DNA of 20,616 nt, from positions 1-20,616 of the forward strand of contig JAYMTA010001325.1 in NCBI GenBank assembly GCA_036897625.1, in the 5' to 3' direction. A model generated the notes under the pieces. The model saw only the letters and a list, made by a program, of their open reading frames with translations, was not told where the DNA came from and ran no database searches. Numbering within the stretch: position 1 is the first letter of the stretch; each line of letters begins with the position of its first letter. Of the stretch, positions 9,192 to 17,685 are shown piece by piece. Origin of the DNA: Pelargonium cotyledonis. Its lineage: Eukaryota > Streptophyta > Magnoliopsida > Geraniales > Geraniaceae. Made by a program: the position numbers and the translations under genes.

Positions 9192-9239
9192 GTGATAAGG
9201 TTGCTGTTTTTTTTTTTGATAGAAAGTGATAAGGTTGCT
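9192..9239 (-). mobile_element. Tiny retroposon stub between 14-bp direct repeats
   Basis: GTGATAAGGTTGCT occurs at 9192-9205 and 9226-9239. Between the copies lie only 20 bp: a run of T preceded by G, then GATAGAAA. A poly-T body with a perfect flanking duplication is what an extremely 5'-truncated LINE or SINE inserted on the minus strand would leave. It falls about 170 bp after the TED7-like stop, probably within the 3' UTR or just beyond it. Replication slippage is the alternative. Confidence 0.55.
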
Positions 9240-9310
9240 AGCTATTGCTATTTGCTAGGGTGATATACAATTCCCAAAATTTTAACTATGGTATTTGTAC
9301 AAGTGTTTGG

Positions 9311-9316
9311 AATAAA
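9311..9316 (+). terminator. Possible polyadenylation signal for the TED7-like gene
   Basis: AATAAA lies 288 bp after the stop codon in a T-rich context. Plant signals are loose, and nearer variants such as AATAAG at 9159 could serve instead. Support is by motif and position only. Confidence 0.3.
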
Positions 9317-9319
9317 GCC

Positions 9320-9989
9320 AATTTATATTTGCATGTATGGAAATGCCGTTGCATTAGTTACATCATTTGATTATGTATTTGGACTTAACAATATTATGCT
9401 TAAAGTCTTCCAGTAATAAGTTCACCCAGTTCCTTTGAAAAAAAAAGAACAACGGGTTGTCTTATTTTCAACAGTTTGGATTTTGAAGTTTGGAATAGAT
9501 GAACACATGTTAAGTTTAAATCAACATGTGAGAGCTTAAATTCATCTCCTGCGTTATAATGATATACGTGGCTCGCGCAGAAGTTCCTCAACACTTCGAA
9601 CGACAATCATACTTCTACCAATATTTTTAAGACCTTAGGATATGCTATCCACGTGATAGTGGCTTCCAACGGTTTTGAGATGAATGGCCCGAGACGTGAA
9701 AGACATGTAGATATCCAAATTTGTAATTGAATAGTAAGTGCCTCCGCCGGTTCTTAATGATGAAAACGACCTCTCTTATAATGCCTTGATCAAATTAAAT
9801 CCGATCATAGTGGTCTGTCTCGTCAGTGGCGTGTTCTGTCTTTTTTGGCAGTTAGAGTTTTATGTACTGTGGTAGTTAAAGGTGGCGGAAGCGGATGATT
9901 GACAGCGTGGGCTGAGTTGCGGCAGAGTAAAGTTGTGACTGTGGTTGTGAGTTGCGGTTGATCAAGGCAGAGGCTTTATTTATTCGGGT
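9320..9989. other. Intergenic DNA, nothing recognised
   Basis: There is no gene, inverted repeat or element end that I can support. The reverse-strand open frame at 9400-9606 has no coding features. From about 9840 the base composition turns G-rich and begins to resemble the region upstream of RNase H in the LINE, so the relic that follows may start earlier than given. Confidence 0.5.
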
Positions 9990-10450
9990 GGTGGAGGTGA
10001 TGGCGGTACGTGAAGGGCTATCAAGTCATGTCAGATCTCGTGTTAGGATTCGAGGTGTCATAAATTTATGGTTTGCTAGTTTTGAAGTTTGATCGATCGT
10101 GTGGCAAGCCACTGGCAGTCGAGGAGGTTGGGGATCGAGGCGGGTCCTGAAAGCTGTTGTTGGTTGGCGTAGGGTTAACGAGTGTGCAGGTGATGAAGAT
10201 GTCTGAATTAGCCATGTCGGGTCTCGTTTCAGGATCCAAAGTGCCAAATATTGTATTGTTAGTTCAGGGTAGTATATTTTTAGTTTCTTTAAGTGATGAA
10301 AATCTTCAAGAATGAGACAATTGTAGTCTCTATGGGTATTAGACCAACGAATTTAGGAGTTCATAGGTATGATCGGGTTACTAATTCTATGTCTGGCCAA
10401 TTTGGGTGTACCAATTCTCTGGATGTATCTAAACCATTGATTATTGATTA
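9990..10450 (+). pseudogene. Degraded LINE RNase H / 3'-end relic
   Basis: Translation of 9992-10020 reads VMAVREGL, the plant LINE RNase H block that reads GMAVREAL at 2988-3011 in the big LINE. TCAGATCTCGTGTTAGGATTC (10031-10051) matches TCAGATCTCGCGCTAGGATCC in the big copy. A second related stretch follows at 10213-10242 (catgtcgggtctcgtttcaggatcc). The TCTATGTCTGGCC near 10387-10400 matches the TCTAGGTCTGGCT near the 3' end of the big LINE. The relic is strongly deleted, with no poly-A tail recognisable and no usable frame. Confidence 0.68.
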
Positions 10451-10942
10451 ATGAAGTGGCTTTTTGTTTTATAAAAACTGAATTGTAAATTAATTTAGTT
10501 CCACACTGTAAACTTGAAAAATACATTGAGTGGGAAAGTGATATACAAAATTAAGATATTTAATCAAAAGTTTCACATCGAAAGATGAAAGCTTGATAGA
10601 GGTAGCAAGTTTTATATAAATCACACACATATGCTTAAGCTAAAGTATATTAATGATTTCTATAGTTATTATTATTTATTAGTAATTGTTATTAACTAAT
10701 GAGTAATTTATTGTAACCAACGGTAAGTGAAAGGTCATTTGAGAGCACACATATAGATTATTAGTTTGTGTGCTCAATCCTTTTACATATATTTATTTTA
10801 CAATTAAATTTTTTGTCGTGCAACACTAGCTTTTTGCTTGTCAAAAACTTTTTTTTTTTTCGAAAATTTGTTAAAGACATTTGTTAATTACTAGTATCAT
10901 TTTAAGGTGAGTCAAGTAGTTTGTTAAGTTCTTTTTTTTACT
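10451..10942. other. AT-rich intergenic DNA with a USE/TATA-like pair
   Basis: No gene is seen. GTTTCACATCG at 10569-10579 resembles the plant snRNA upstream sequence element (RTCCCACATCG). About 32 bp later TTATATAAA at 10612-10620 could act as its TATA box, roughly the spacing of pol II snRNA genes. The sequence after it does not resemble any U-snRNA that I know. The rest is AT-rich with T runs near 10849 and 10931. Confidence 0.35.
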
Positions 10943-11299
10943 GATTAAAGATAATTTTGGTACTCAAATTTTTGTGTGAGTTTAGATTTAGTATCCAATA
11001 TTTTATTTTACTAGATTTAATATTTAAACTTCTACTTTGTACCCAATTAAATATTTACGTCTATCTCTATCAACAACTACATTAACCTCTACCCACGTGG
11101 CCTCTCTCGTGCTAAGTTGGCAAATTCGCGTTGTTATGACAAACACACACTTTTGTGCTTACATGTAATTATTTTTTAAATAAAAAATAATCTAATTTTC
11201 TTATTATATATATATATATATATATTTTTTGGGATTCTTATTAAATAAAAATAAAAAATAAAAAGCATAAATGAGATGGAGATATGATCCGATTTTTGC

Positions 11300-11965
11300 C
11301 TTCTTCTTCATCCAAAATCTCTATGGTTTTTAAAAAGTCTTTTTTCTCCGCTCACACTCAGCCGGAGAAGGAAGCGCTCCTTCCTCATTTGCTTCTCTCC
11401 ACTCACACTTTGCCTTAATTCCACTGCAATAACACCGAAAAAGCTCTCATGTAGGTCTCCACTGCTACGAGCTCGAATTCATTCCTACAGGTATTCACCG
11501 GTGACAACGTCGTTCCTCCTCTTCATTCCTGCTACAACACTCCAGTTCCTCCTCCGCCAAATCGTGTAAAGCCAGTTCGAGCACAGTGAGATCTCGGAAA
11601 TGGGAGCTCGTCGCCGTGAGTTTGCCGAGCAAGAGAGAGAGAGAGAGCAGCCGTGGAGAAGCTCGGCACGGTAGAGCACCTCCAAGCACCCGTCGTTGTC
11701 ACCAGATTTGGGATGAGTTCGCTGGAATTGGGCTCTTCTTCATCGTGCGCTTGTCCCGACGCCGACGCCTCACCGCCAAGTTTGAAGACGAGCTCGCCAG
11801 ATATGTTGTCGGAGCTGGTGGACTTGGAGTACTGCTGTCACCTGAGATGATCGGAGCATCGCCGCTGGATCGGATCGGAGCGGGTCTGAGAAGATCTGAG
11901 ATGATCGGAGAAATAAGAGATCTCCAAAGAATAGACCTCCTTTGCAGCAGATCTAGTTGATGTCA
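11300..11965 (+). other. GC-rich interior of the long-TIR element, possibly captured host sequence
   Basis: This block has a composition like exons, unlike the AT-rich arms. It contains open frames on both strands: + 11586-11960 (124 codons) and two overlapping reverse-strand frames of about 65 codons. None matches a family I know. A GA microsatellite lies at 11632-11647, and TGAGATGATCGGAG is repeated near 11844 and 11896. CT-rich sequence around 11300-11420 looks like a plant 5' leader. Gene-fragment capture, as in Pack-MULEs, is an inference from composition and position only. Confidence 0.45.
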
Positions 11966-11972
11966 AAACAGA

Positions 11973-12013
11973 TTGGTTTTATAAATTTGTTTGTTTGGTT
12001 TTATAAATTTGTT
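11973..12013 (+). repeat. 22-bp tandem duplication
   Basis: TTGGTTTTATAAATTTGTT occurs at 11973-11991 and 11995-12013, a perfect two-copy repeat of period 22 within the right half of the long-TIR element. Confidence 0.85.
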
Positions 12014-12436
12014 GTTGGAGACAAATGAATGGATTTTGCGGAGAGATTGAAGGTTTGAGTGTAAAATTAAGAAGCAAGAAATATTTGTTGTGACTGAAAT
12101 TTAATTTGGGTGGAACAATTAAATATTCCCACAAAATGTTGTTGCAGAGGATATGAAAATAAAGATCATTCTGGAAAAAAAAAACTGAGAAAGTGCAAGA
12201 AAATCGAGGAGAAAGAAACAAAATAACATTAGTTTTTTTTTTGCGCAATTTTGCCGGCTCATCAATTATTTGTTCACGTCAACGTCAGTTAACGACGTAT
12301 TTGATAGAGATGAATGATATGTACTAAATTAAATACAAAATAGAAGTTCACACAGTACTTTTGATAAAATAAAAAATTAGATATCAAATCTAAACTCAAA
12401 TCAAACTTTGGTTACCAAAATTATCATTAATCCTTT

Positions 12437-12539
12437 TTCTTTTCCCTCTGTTTAGGTCGTATAATGAACATCCAAGTAATTTGAAGCCCAATTTACTTAT
12501 TTCTTTTCCCTCTATTTAGGTCATATAATGAACATCCAA
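12437..12539 (+). repeat. 39-bp direct repeat, period 64 bp
   Basis: The stretch from TTCTTTTCCCTCT to AATGAACATCCAA appears at 12437-12475 and 12501-12539 with two differences (G/A and G/A). The first copy begins four bases after the right end of the long-TIR element. Confidence 0.88.
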
Positions 12540-12587
12540 TTCCAATCAAACCACCCAATTGACCAACCAAATTAAGTAGATAAGACA

Positions 12588-12794
12588 AAAAAGTGGTCTT
12601 CATTGTGCACAAGTCAAAGCACCATTTTGGTGCACACTACCTCCCCATTCCAGCATCTCCAAAACTTCCCCATTCATGTCTCATTTCCAAAATCATAAAA
12701 TTGCTCCAACCCAACACCAACGCTAATCCATGGTTGTATCTCCTGTGCATTTCCAAAAAGTGGTCTTCATTGTGCACAAGTCAAAGAACCATTT
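12588..12794 (+). repeat. 40-bp direct repeat, period 167 bp
   Basis: AAAAAGTGGTCTTCATTGTG, followed by CACAAGTCAAAG and ACCATTT, is present at 12588-12627 and 12755-12794 with a single difference. The copies sit just downstream of the 39-bp repeat, so this stretch was duplicated at least twice in separate events. The open frame at 12593-12796 spans both copies and has no other support. Confidence 0.88.
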
Positions 12795-12834
12795 AGAGAA
12801 CACAGGGAAAAGAGAGAGATTAAGAGTAGCAATA

Positions 12835-13012
12835 TTTAGAGCCTCCACAACAGAACAGCCATCACCATACCCAAACCTCAACCAAAAAGTCACAGAGTTC
12901 CCACCAGCCACCGCTTCCAAATATATTGCCGAGTACTGTCTGTCCGGCCGTGCCCATCACCGCCGGTAAGGACAACTACGCCCCTGTTCCTGCTGACGTT
13001 GGCGAACAAGGT
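12835..13012 (+). pseudogene. Orphan exon-like patch ending in a splice-donor consensus
   Basis: Base composition rises sharply here. One frame stays open from about 12828 through the donor-like CAAG|GTGAGT at 13009-13018, giving VPITAGKDNYAPVPADVGEQ at its end (12951-13010). It has no in-frame ATG after the upstream stop. A different frame, from the ATG at 12730, is open to 12969. I do not recognise the protein. It could be the first exon of a lost gene, a fragment carried by an element, or an untranslated leader exon of the MATE gene 1 kb downstream. I favour a remnant, with low certainty. Confidence 0.3.
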
Positions 13013-13374
13013 GAGTCCTTTCTCTCTTTTCTTTCTGCTGTTTTGCTATGAAATGCATACCCTACAAAAACAGTTGCAAATTGTAGAAATTTGGTAAAGA
13101 ATTTTTCGTTGCAGCGCAGATACAAATTTTGACAAAAATTATATACATTATTTTTTTTTGTAAAATTCACGAAAAGGTAAAAGTTGTCATTTTATATCGT
13201 GTTTTTAGGCATTTTTTGAATACTATTAGATTTGATTCAAATTTAAATCGAAATTCTTAGAGTTGTGGAACAACCCATTTGGCTCAAATCCGGCATTTGT
13301 TTCCCAAACCCACCAAATTGTGTTATGTCCTTGACCATAAAAAAACATAAAACTCAAAATAGTTTTATCTTATA

Positions 13375-13615
13375 CTCCATCCGATCTAAATTGATTGTCC
13401 TGTTTGTCTAAATTTTTTGTTGTATTAAATCTACTGTTAAATTATTATATTATTATTTTTCTTATATTACTTTGATAGAGCAGATTTTTACATAGGGGTG
13501 TAGGTGAGAAAGCGACGACAATATTGAAAACACACTAAATTATTTAATAATTCTTAATATTTGTAAAAATAAAAAATAAAAACAAAACATTCACTTTAGG
13601 ACGGGACGGGACGAG
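13375..13615 (-). mobile_element. Stowaway (Tc1/mariner) MITE, copy A, TA target duplication
   Basis: The left end CTCCATCCGATCTAAATTG and the right end, read on the minus strand as CTCGTCCCGTCCCGTCCTAAA, match the CTCCCTCCGTCC Stowaway terminus. TA flanks both ends (13373-13374 and 13616-13617). The interior on the minus strand (TTAAGAATTATTAAATAATT, TAGTGTGTTTTCAATATTGTCG, CTTTCTCACCTACACC) matches copy B at 17455-17683. Length is 241 bp, with no coding capacity. It lies 395 bp before the MATE start codon. Confidence 0.9.
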
Positions 13616-13617
13616 TA

Positions 13618-14010
13618 CTTGTGCATGTAAAAATTGCACAAATTGAACTATTAACTGCCCAATCCCATCATTCATTCATTACGTGATTCTCATAAATTCA
13701 CCTAAAAAGACCAGTGCGTTATGTAGCCCAATTTACTACGTAATTCTTAGAATTTCACATTGTCACAGGAACTGCTGCTTGTGGAAGGATCGGGTCCTTC
13801 CTATCTCATCCAGATTTCAGTTACTTGTACAAAATTATTCATTTTGGTACTCTAATTATAGAAATTAAAAATAGAGTAGTTCAAATTTAAAGGGAAAAAG
13901 AATCAAACGTTGTGAAAACAAAACAAAATCTACAGCCGCAAGTTTCTGAAGACATATAACAAACCAAAGCCTCCTTCTCTTTGTCCCATAGAAATCCAAT
14001 TTTGTTGAAA
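13618..14010. promoter_or_regulatory. Upstream region of the MATE gene
   Basis: This is the DNA between the Stowaway copy and the start codon. I see no strong TATA box; a weak ACATATAAC lies at 13952-13960, too close to the ATG to be sure of. A small perfect palindrome, GGAAGGA-TCGGG-TCCTTCC, lies at about 13783-13801 and could be a binding site or chance. The last 60 bp are CT-rich like a plant 5' leader. Confidence 0.35.
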
Positions 14011-17000
14011 ATGGGTAGCAAAAAAAGCAGCGATTATCATCATCAGGATCTCTCACGACCATTGACACACGATCATGATGATCGCGGCGAGGGCAGTCTT
14101 GGTTCAAAGGTCTGGATTGAATCTAAGAAGCTATGGCACATCGTGGGTCCCGCCATCTTCAGCCGCGTCGCCTCCTACACCATGAACATCATCACCCAGG
14201 CCTTCGGCGGCCACCTCGGCGACATCGAGCTCGCCGCCATGTCCATTGCCAACACCGTCATCGTCGGCTTCAATTTCGGCCTCTTGGTAACCAAACAATT
14301 ACCAATCTTATCACACTTTTGTTAAAAACTTGTATTTTTTTTCTATTAGCAAGCATAACTACCGAGACTCCAACATGTTAAAAATTTGTAGTTAGGCATG
14401 GGAAGTGCGCTTGAGACACTATGCGGGCAAGCTTTTGGGGCCAAAAGGTACCACATGTTGGGTATCTACATGCAGAGGTCTTGGATCGTGCTTTTCCTAT
14501 GTTGTTTCGTGTTGCTTCCTTTGTATGTTTTTGCTGCTCCGATTCTGAAGCTCCTCGGACAGCCGGACGAGGTGGCGGAGCTGTCCGGGGTGGTGGCTTG
14601 TTGGATGATCCCTCTGCACTTCAGCTTCGCCTTCTCCTTCCCGCTCCAGAGGTTTCTCCAGAGCCAGCTCAAGACCGCCGTCACCGCCTGGGTTTCGCTT
14701 CTGGCCTTGTTGGTCAATGTGCTCACCAGCTACCTCTGCGTCTTCGTCTTTGACTTCGGGGTGGTGGGTCTCTCCATTGCTCTGGACCTTTCGTGGTGGG
14801 TTCTGGTGGTGGGGCTCTATTGCTACACCGCCTACGGTGGCTGTCCCCTCACCTGGGGCGGTTTCTCCGTCGAAGCCTTTTCGGGTCTCTGGGAGTTCTT
14901 GAAGCTCTCTGCTGCTTCTGGTGTCATGCTCTGGTTTGTGCTGCTTCTTTCTCTGCTTTTTTTCTGTTCTTGTTTTGTTTAGCTTCTTTAAACATGACCA
15001 ACCATTGTTTTGGCGATTTGTGCAGTCTGGAAAATTGGTACTATAGGATATTGATATTGATGACTGGGTACTTGCCGAATTCCACCATTGCTGTGGATGC
15101 TTTGTCAATATGGTAAGATCAGATATGCGATTTTCAAAATCAATTCTACGTTAGTAGTGTAATTTTCTTGATTTTGTTTCTTTGTTTATCGAATTTGCAG
15201 CATGAGCATTAATGGGTGGGAGATGATGATCCCTCTGGCTTTCTTTGCGGGCACTGGGTACTATTTCTCAACTTCTCTTTCCTAAAATTATGATTACTTT
15301 TGTAACACTGTTTCACATGTTTCTCATATTACTCTGGCATTCACACCTGGATCATGATTCCAAAAAATAAGAATAGAGTACGTAGCAAAACATTAAAATT
15401 TCTAATTACACAATGGGAAATCACTGTCTTGAATCTCATGCTTGAATATTTGTTTTCCACTTCAAATTAGTAAAAAGGTGATACTCTTGTAACTGTGGGG
15501 TTTAGTTAAAGTTTAGCACAACTGACAAATACACAGCTTAGAAATAGTGAGGGCTGATAAGCCCAATAATGGTTAAATCTTGGGTTTTTTTTGCTTTCGG
15601 CGACAACTTTTCAGTCTCACACAGACTTATACTTTCGTGACAAACCTCATTCTTTTGTGCATTTGGAGACTTGGACAATACCTTTGTGACAACATTTACT
15701 GATTTTCGGTGACACAATATGAGTTTGAGTCACGGAATGCGTTGGCGCGAAAAAAGAAATTTCTTGTCGTGAACTGACTCAAGATTCTAAAAAAGTGATA
15801 CTTGTAGAAACTATAAAGTGATACTTTTTTTTTTTTTTTTTATAAGTTGATTCTGAGTCTCATTTAGTCGTTGTTTTGGGCAACAATCAGTTTGTCCAAC
15901 ATGCTATATCACTATTAATTTGTGGCTACCGATTATATTTTAGCATGATGTCTCTCTACCGTCAAAAACTCCGATATTTAGCCAAATTTTGATCATTTTA
16001 GTCTAGTGTTAGCATATTTAGACTTTAGAGCTCCACACACACACATCCTCGCTCCCTACGTGCATCCTAGCTAGCACCCGACGCAAGTACTATCTTCCCA
16101 TGCCTGTCTTCACTCCCACGCACATCCTCACTCATCCACAGTGCGTGCCCGAGGATGTGTGGGGAGCGAGAGGACACACGTAGGAAGATATAGGACTTGG
16201 TATTTACTCTGATATCAGTGGTTAAAACTAAAAAAAGTGACAAAAACTAGCTAGTGTGATGAGTTATTTATTTATTTGTGCTCAAAATGGAGGTTGTATA
16301 AATTTTTGTTATGAAATTAATTAACAGAGTAAGGGTAGCCAATGAGCTAGGAGCTGGGAATGGGAAGGGAGCAAAGTTTGCAACATTGGTAGCTGTAGTG
16401 CAATCAACTATTATAGGTCTCGTTTTCTGCGTGCTCATCGTTATACTCCGCGAAAGGATTGCACTGATTTTCTCCACCAGTGCTGACGTTCTTCGCGAGG
16501 TCGATGCACTCACCTACCTCCTGGCAATCACCATTCTCTTAAACAGTGTCCAACCGGTTTTATCAGGTGAATTCTCCGTTTTGGCATTGAAGCTTGAGCT
16601 TAGTGTAGTTTATGCGAATTCGAATATGAGGTAAATGACACCAAGTGTTTAACAATGACAGGGGTAGCTGTGGGATCAGGATGGCAAGCATCAGTTGCAT
16701 ACATAAATATTGGGTGTTACTACATTATTGGCCTCCCGCTTGGGTTTCTAATGGGATGGGTATTCAAATTGAGTGTTGGGGTATGTTCCGGTTACTAATT
16801 CTATTCTTCGATGAATTCGAGATTAGCATGTTAGTAAAGTATACGTTGATGAAATGTTCAGGGTATATGGGGCGGGATGATCTTCGGGGGAACGGCTTTT
16901 CAGACAGTGGTATTGTGCATCATAACAATCAAGTGTGATTGGGAGAAAGAGGTACGCCTATTATTCTAAAAATTCAAGCTGATAGTTGCAGTTCTTATTT

Positions 17001-17112
17001 ATACTGTGAATGTGATGTAATTAACTGTATCGTTGCGATGAACTTGCAGGCTGAGATAGCTCGGATGCGTGTGCAGAAATGGTCAAACAAAGCTCCAGAT
17101 GATCATTCATAA
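14011..17112 (+). CDS. DTX: MATE-family transporter, DETOXIFICATION 27-32 type, eight exons, 490 aa
   Basis: Exons read as 14011-14286, 14392-14933, 15026-15112, 15201-15257, 16328-16566, 16662-16780, 16862-16951 and 17050-17112. All introns are GT-AG and the joined frame is open for 490 codons, the normal MATE length. The start ATG has A at -3 and G at +4. Family motifs in order: LWHIVGPAIFSRVASY (41-56), ITQAFGGHLGDIELAA (61-76), LGMGSALETLCGQAFGAKRY (exons 1/2 onward), GQPDEVAELSG, PLQRFLQSQLKTAV, CLENWYYRILILMTG across exons 2/3, MSINGWEMMIPLAFFAGTG, VRVANELGAGNGKGAKFAT, and GVAVGSGWQASVAYINIGCY. The two six-helix halves of MATE proteins fit this. Plant members export or store flavonoids, alkaloids or other organics by proton or sodium antiport at the vacuole or plasma membrane; the substrate here is not readable. 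The hydrophilic His/Asp-rich N-terminus (1-40) is not conserved in the family. It appears intact. Confidence 0.93.
15258..16327 (+). other. Large intron 4 of the MATE gene, insertion-rich
   Basis: At 1070 bp this intron is about ten times the size of the other introns, which run 81-105 bp. It carries three copies of GTGATACT (near 15480, 15797 and 15819), an 18-T run near 15824-15841, and a C/A-rich inverted repeat at about 16036-16162. Copies one and two could be the target duplication of a short insertion of about 300 bp that ends in CTAAAAAA, but its body has no recognisable pol III boxes. No coding frame is seen. Splicing should be unaffected, since donor and acceptor are canonical. Confidence 0.6.
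16036..16162. repeat. Inverted repeat in intron 4
   Basis: CACACATCCTCG near 16036 is the exact reverse complement of CGAGGATGTGTG near 16151. Neighbouring words (CGCTCCCTACGTG, and GGGGAGCGAG..CACACGTAGG) are related as well. A hairpin with imperfect arms of about 30 bp and a loop of about 80 nt could form in the intron RNA. Its origin is unknown. Confidence 0.55.
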
Positions 17113-17454
17113 ATATTGCTATGTATTGGATCCCATTTTCATTAGGGTTCATGATACTATTTATTGATTTTACCAGTTGCTAGGAGCATAAAGTCTGGGT
17201 TGGTTTCAATGCCAGTTTTTGGTTCTCATATTAATGTATTGGAGTTGGAGTATATAATATTTGTAGGGATGGATAGTACACAAAACTAAATTTTGTAGCT
17301 CAATCATCTACCCATTCAATACAGAGACTCCTAATTTTGTTGCTCTCAAATCAAAGTTTTAAGTTCGGACGCAAATAGATAAGTACAGTAATTTCATTTC
17401 CTTCAATCGTTGGGGAAAATAGGAGTCATGTGCTTGTCATATGATTGAAAAGTA
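17113..17454. other. 3' flank of the MATE gene
   Basis: This is AT-rich DNA after the stop codon, presumably with the 3' UTR. TTAATGTATTGGAG near 17231 and TATATAATATTTG near 17250 could be part of a loose plant polyadenylation region, but no AATAAA is present in the first 250 bp. No other gene is seen. Confidence 0.4.
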
Positions 17455-17683
17455 CTTCCAAAATAAGTGTCTTGTTTTCATTTTTTTATAAAAATTAAGA
17501 ATTATAAGATAATTTAGTGTGTTTCTCATATAACCGTCACTTTCTCCACCTACACCTCATGTGCATAAGTGATAAGGGTAATATGGGAAGAACAATAATA
17601 TAGTAGCATAAAAATAGAAACAAGACACTCATTTTGGAACAAAAAATTTGACAAACAAGATACTCATTTTAGGACGGAGGGAG
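17455..17683 (+). mobile_element. Stowaway (Tc1/mariner) MITE, copy B, TA target duplication
   Basis: The right end read on the minus strand is CTCCCTCCGTCCTAAAATG, the Stowaway consensus terminus, with TA at 17684-17685. The left end CTTCCAAAATAAGTGTCTTG is shorter, with TA at 17453-17454. The interior (TTAAGAATTATAAGATAATT, TAGTGTGTTTCTCATATAACCG, CTTTCTCCACCTACACC) matches copy A in the opposite orientation. The right end holds an internal duplication of the CAAAATGAGTRTCTTGTTT word, which explains why its terminus extends past the left one. It lies 342 bp after the MATE stop. Confidence 0.88.
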
Positions 17684-17685
17684 TA

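Larger units (their letters stand above)
10943..12433. mobile_element. Long-TIR non-autonomous element, MULE-like, with GC-rich interior
   Basis: The left arm 10943-11130 and the reverse complement of 12243-12433 align along their whole length of about 190 bp. Examples are GATTAAAGATAATTTTGGTA / GATTAATGATAATTTTGGTA, GAGTTTAGATTTAGTATC / GAGTTTAGATTTGATATC, CATCTCTATCAA-type words, and GCTAAGTTGGCAAATTCGCG / GATGAGCCGGCAAAATTGCGC. Arms this long on an element of 1491 bp without transposase fit non-autonomous Mutator-like elements. Flanks are T-rich on both sides, so a 9-bp target duplication cannot be judged. The interior at about 11300-11960 is far more GC-rich than the arms. Confidence 0.78.

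Noticed and set aside
13981-14010. Earlier start for the MATE protein
   Set aside because: The codon at 13981 is TTG, not ATG. The ATG at 14011 has a good context and is the natural start.
14133-15116. Alternative-frame and reverse-strand frames across MATE exons, up to 203 codons on the reverse strand
   Set aside because: They cover GC-rich exons whose sense frame carries all MATE motifs; the other frames have no recognisable domains.
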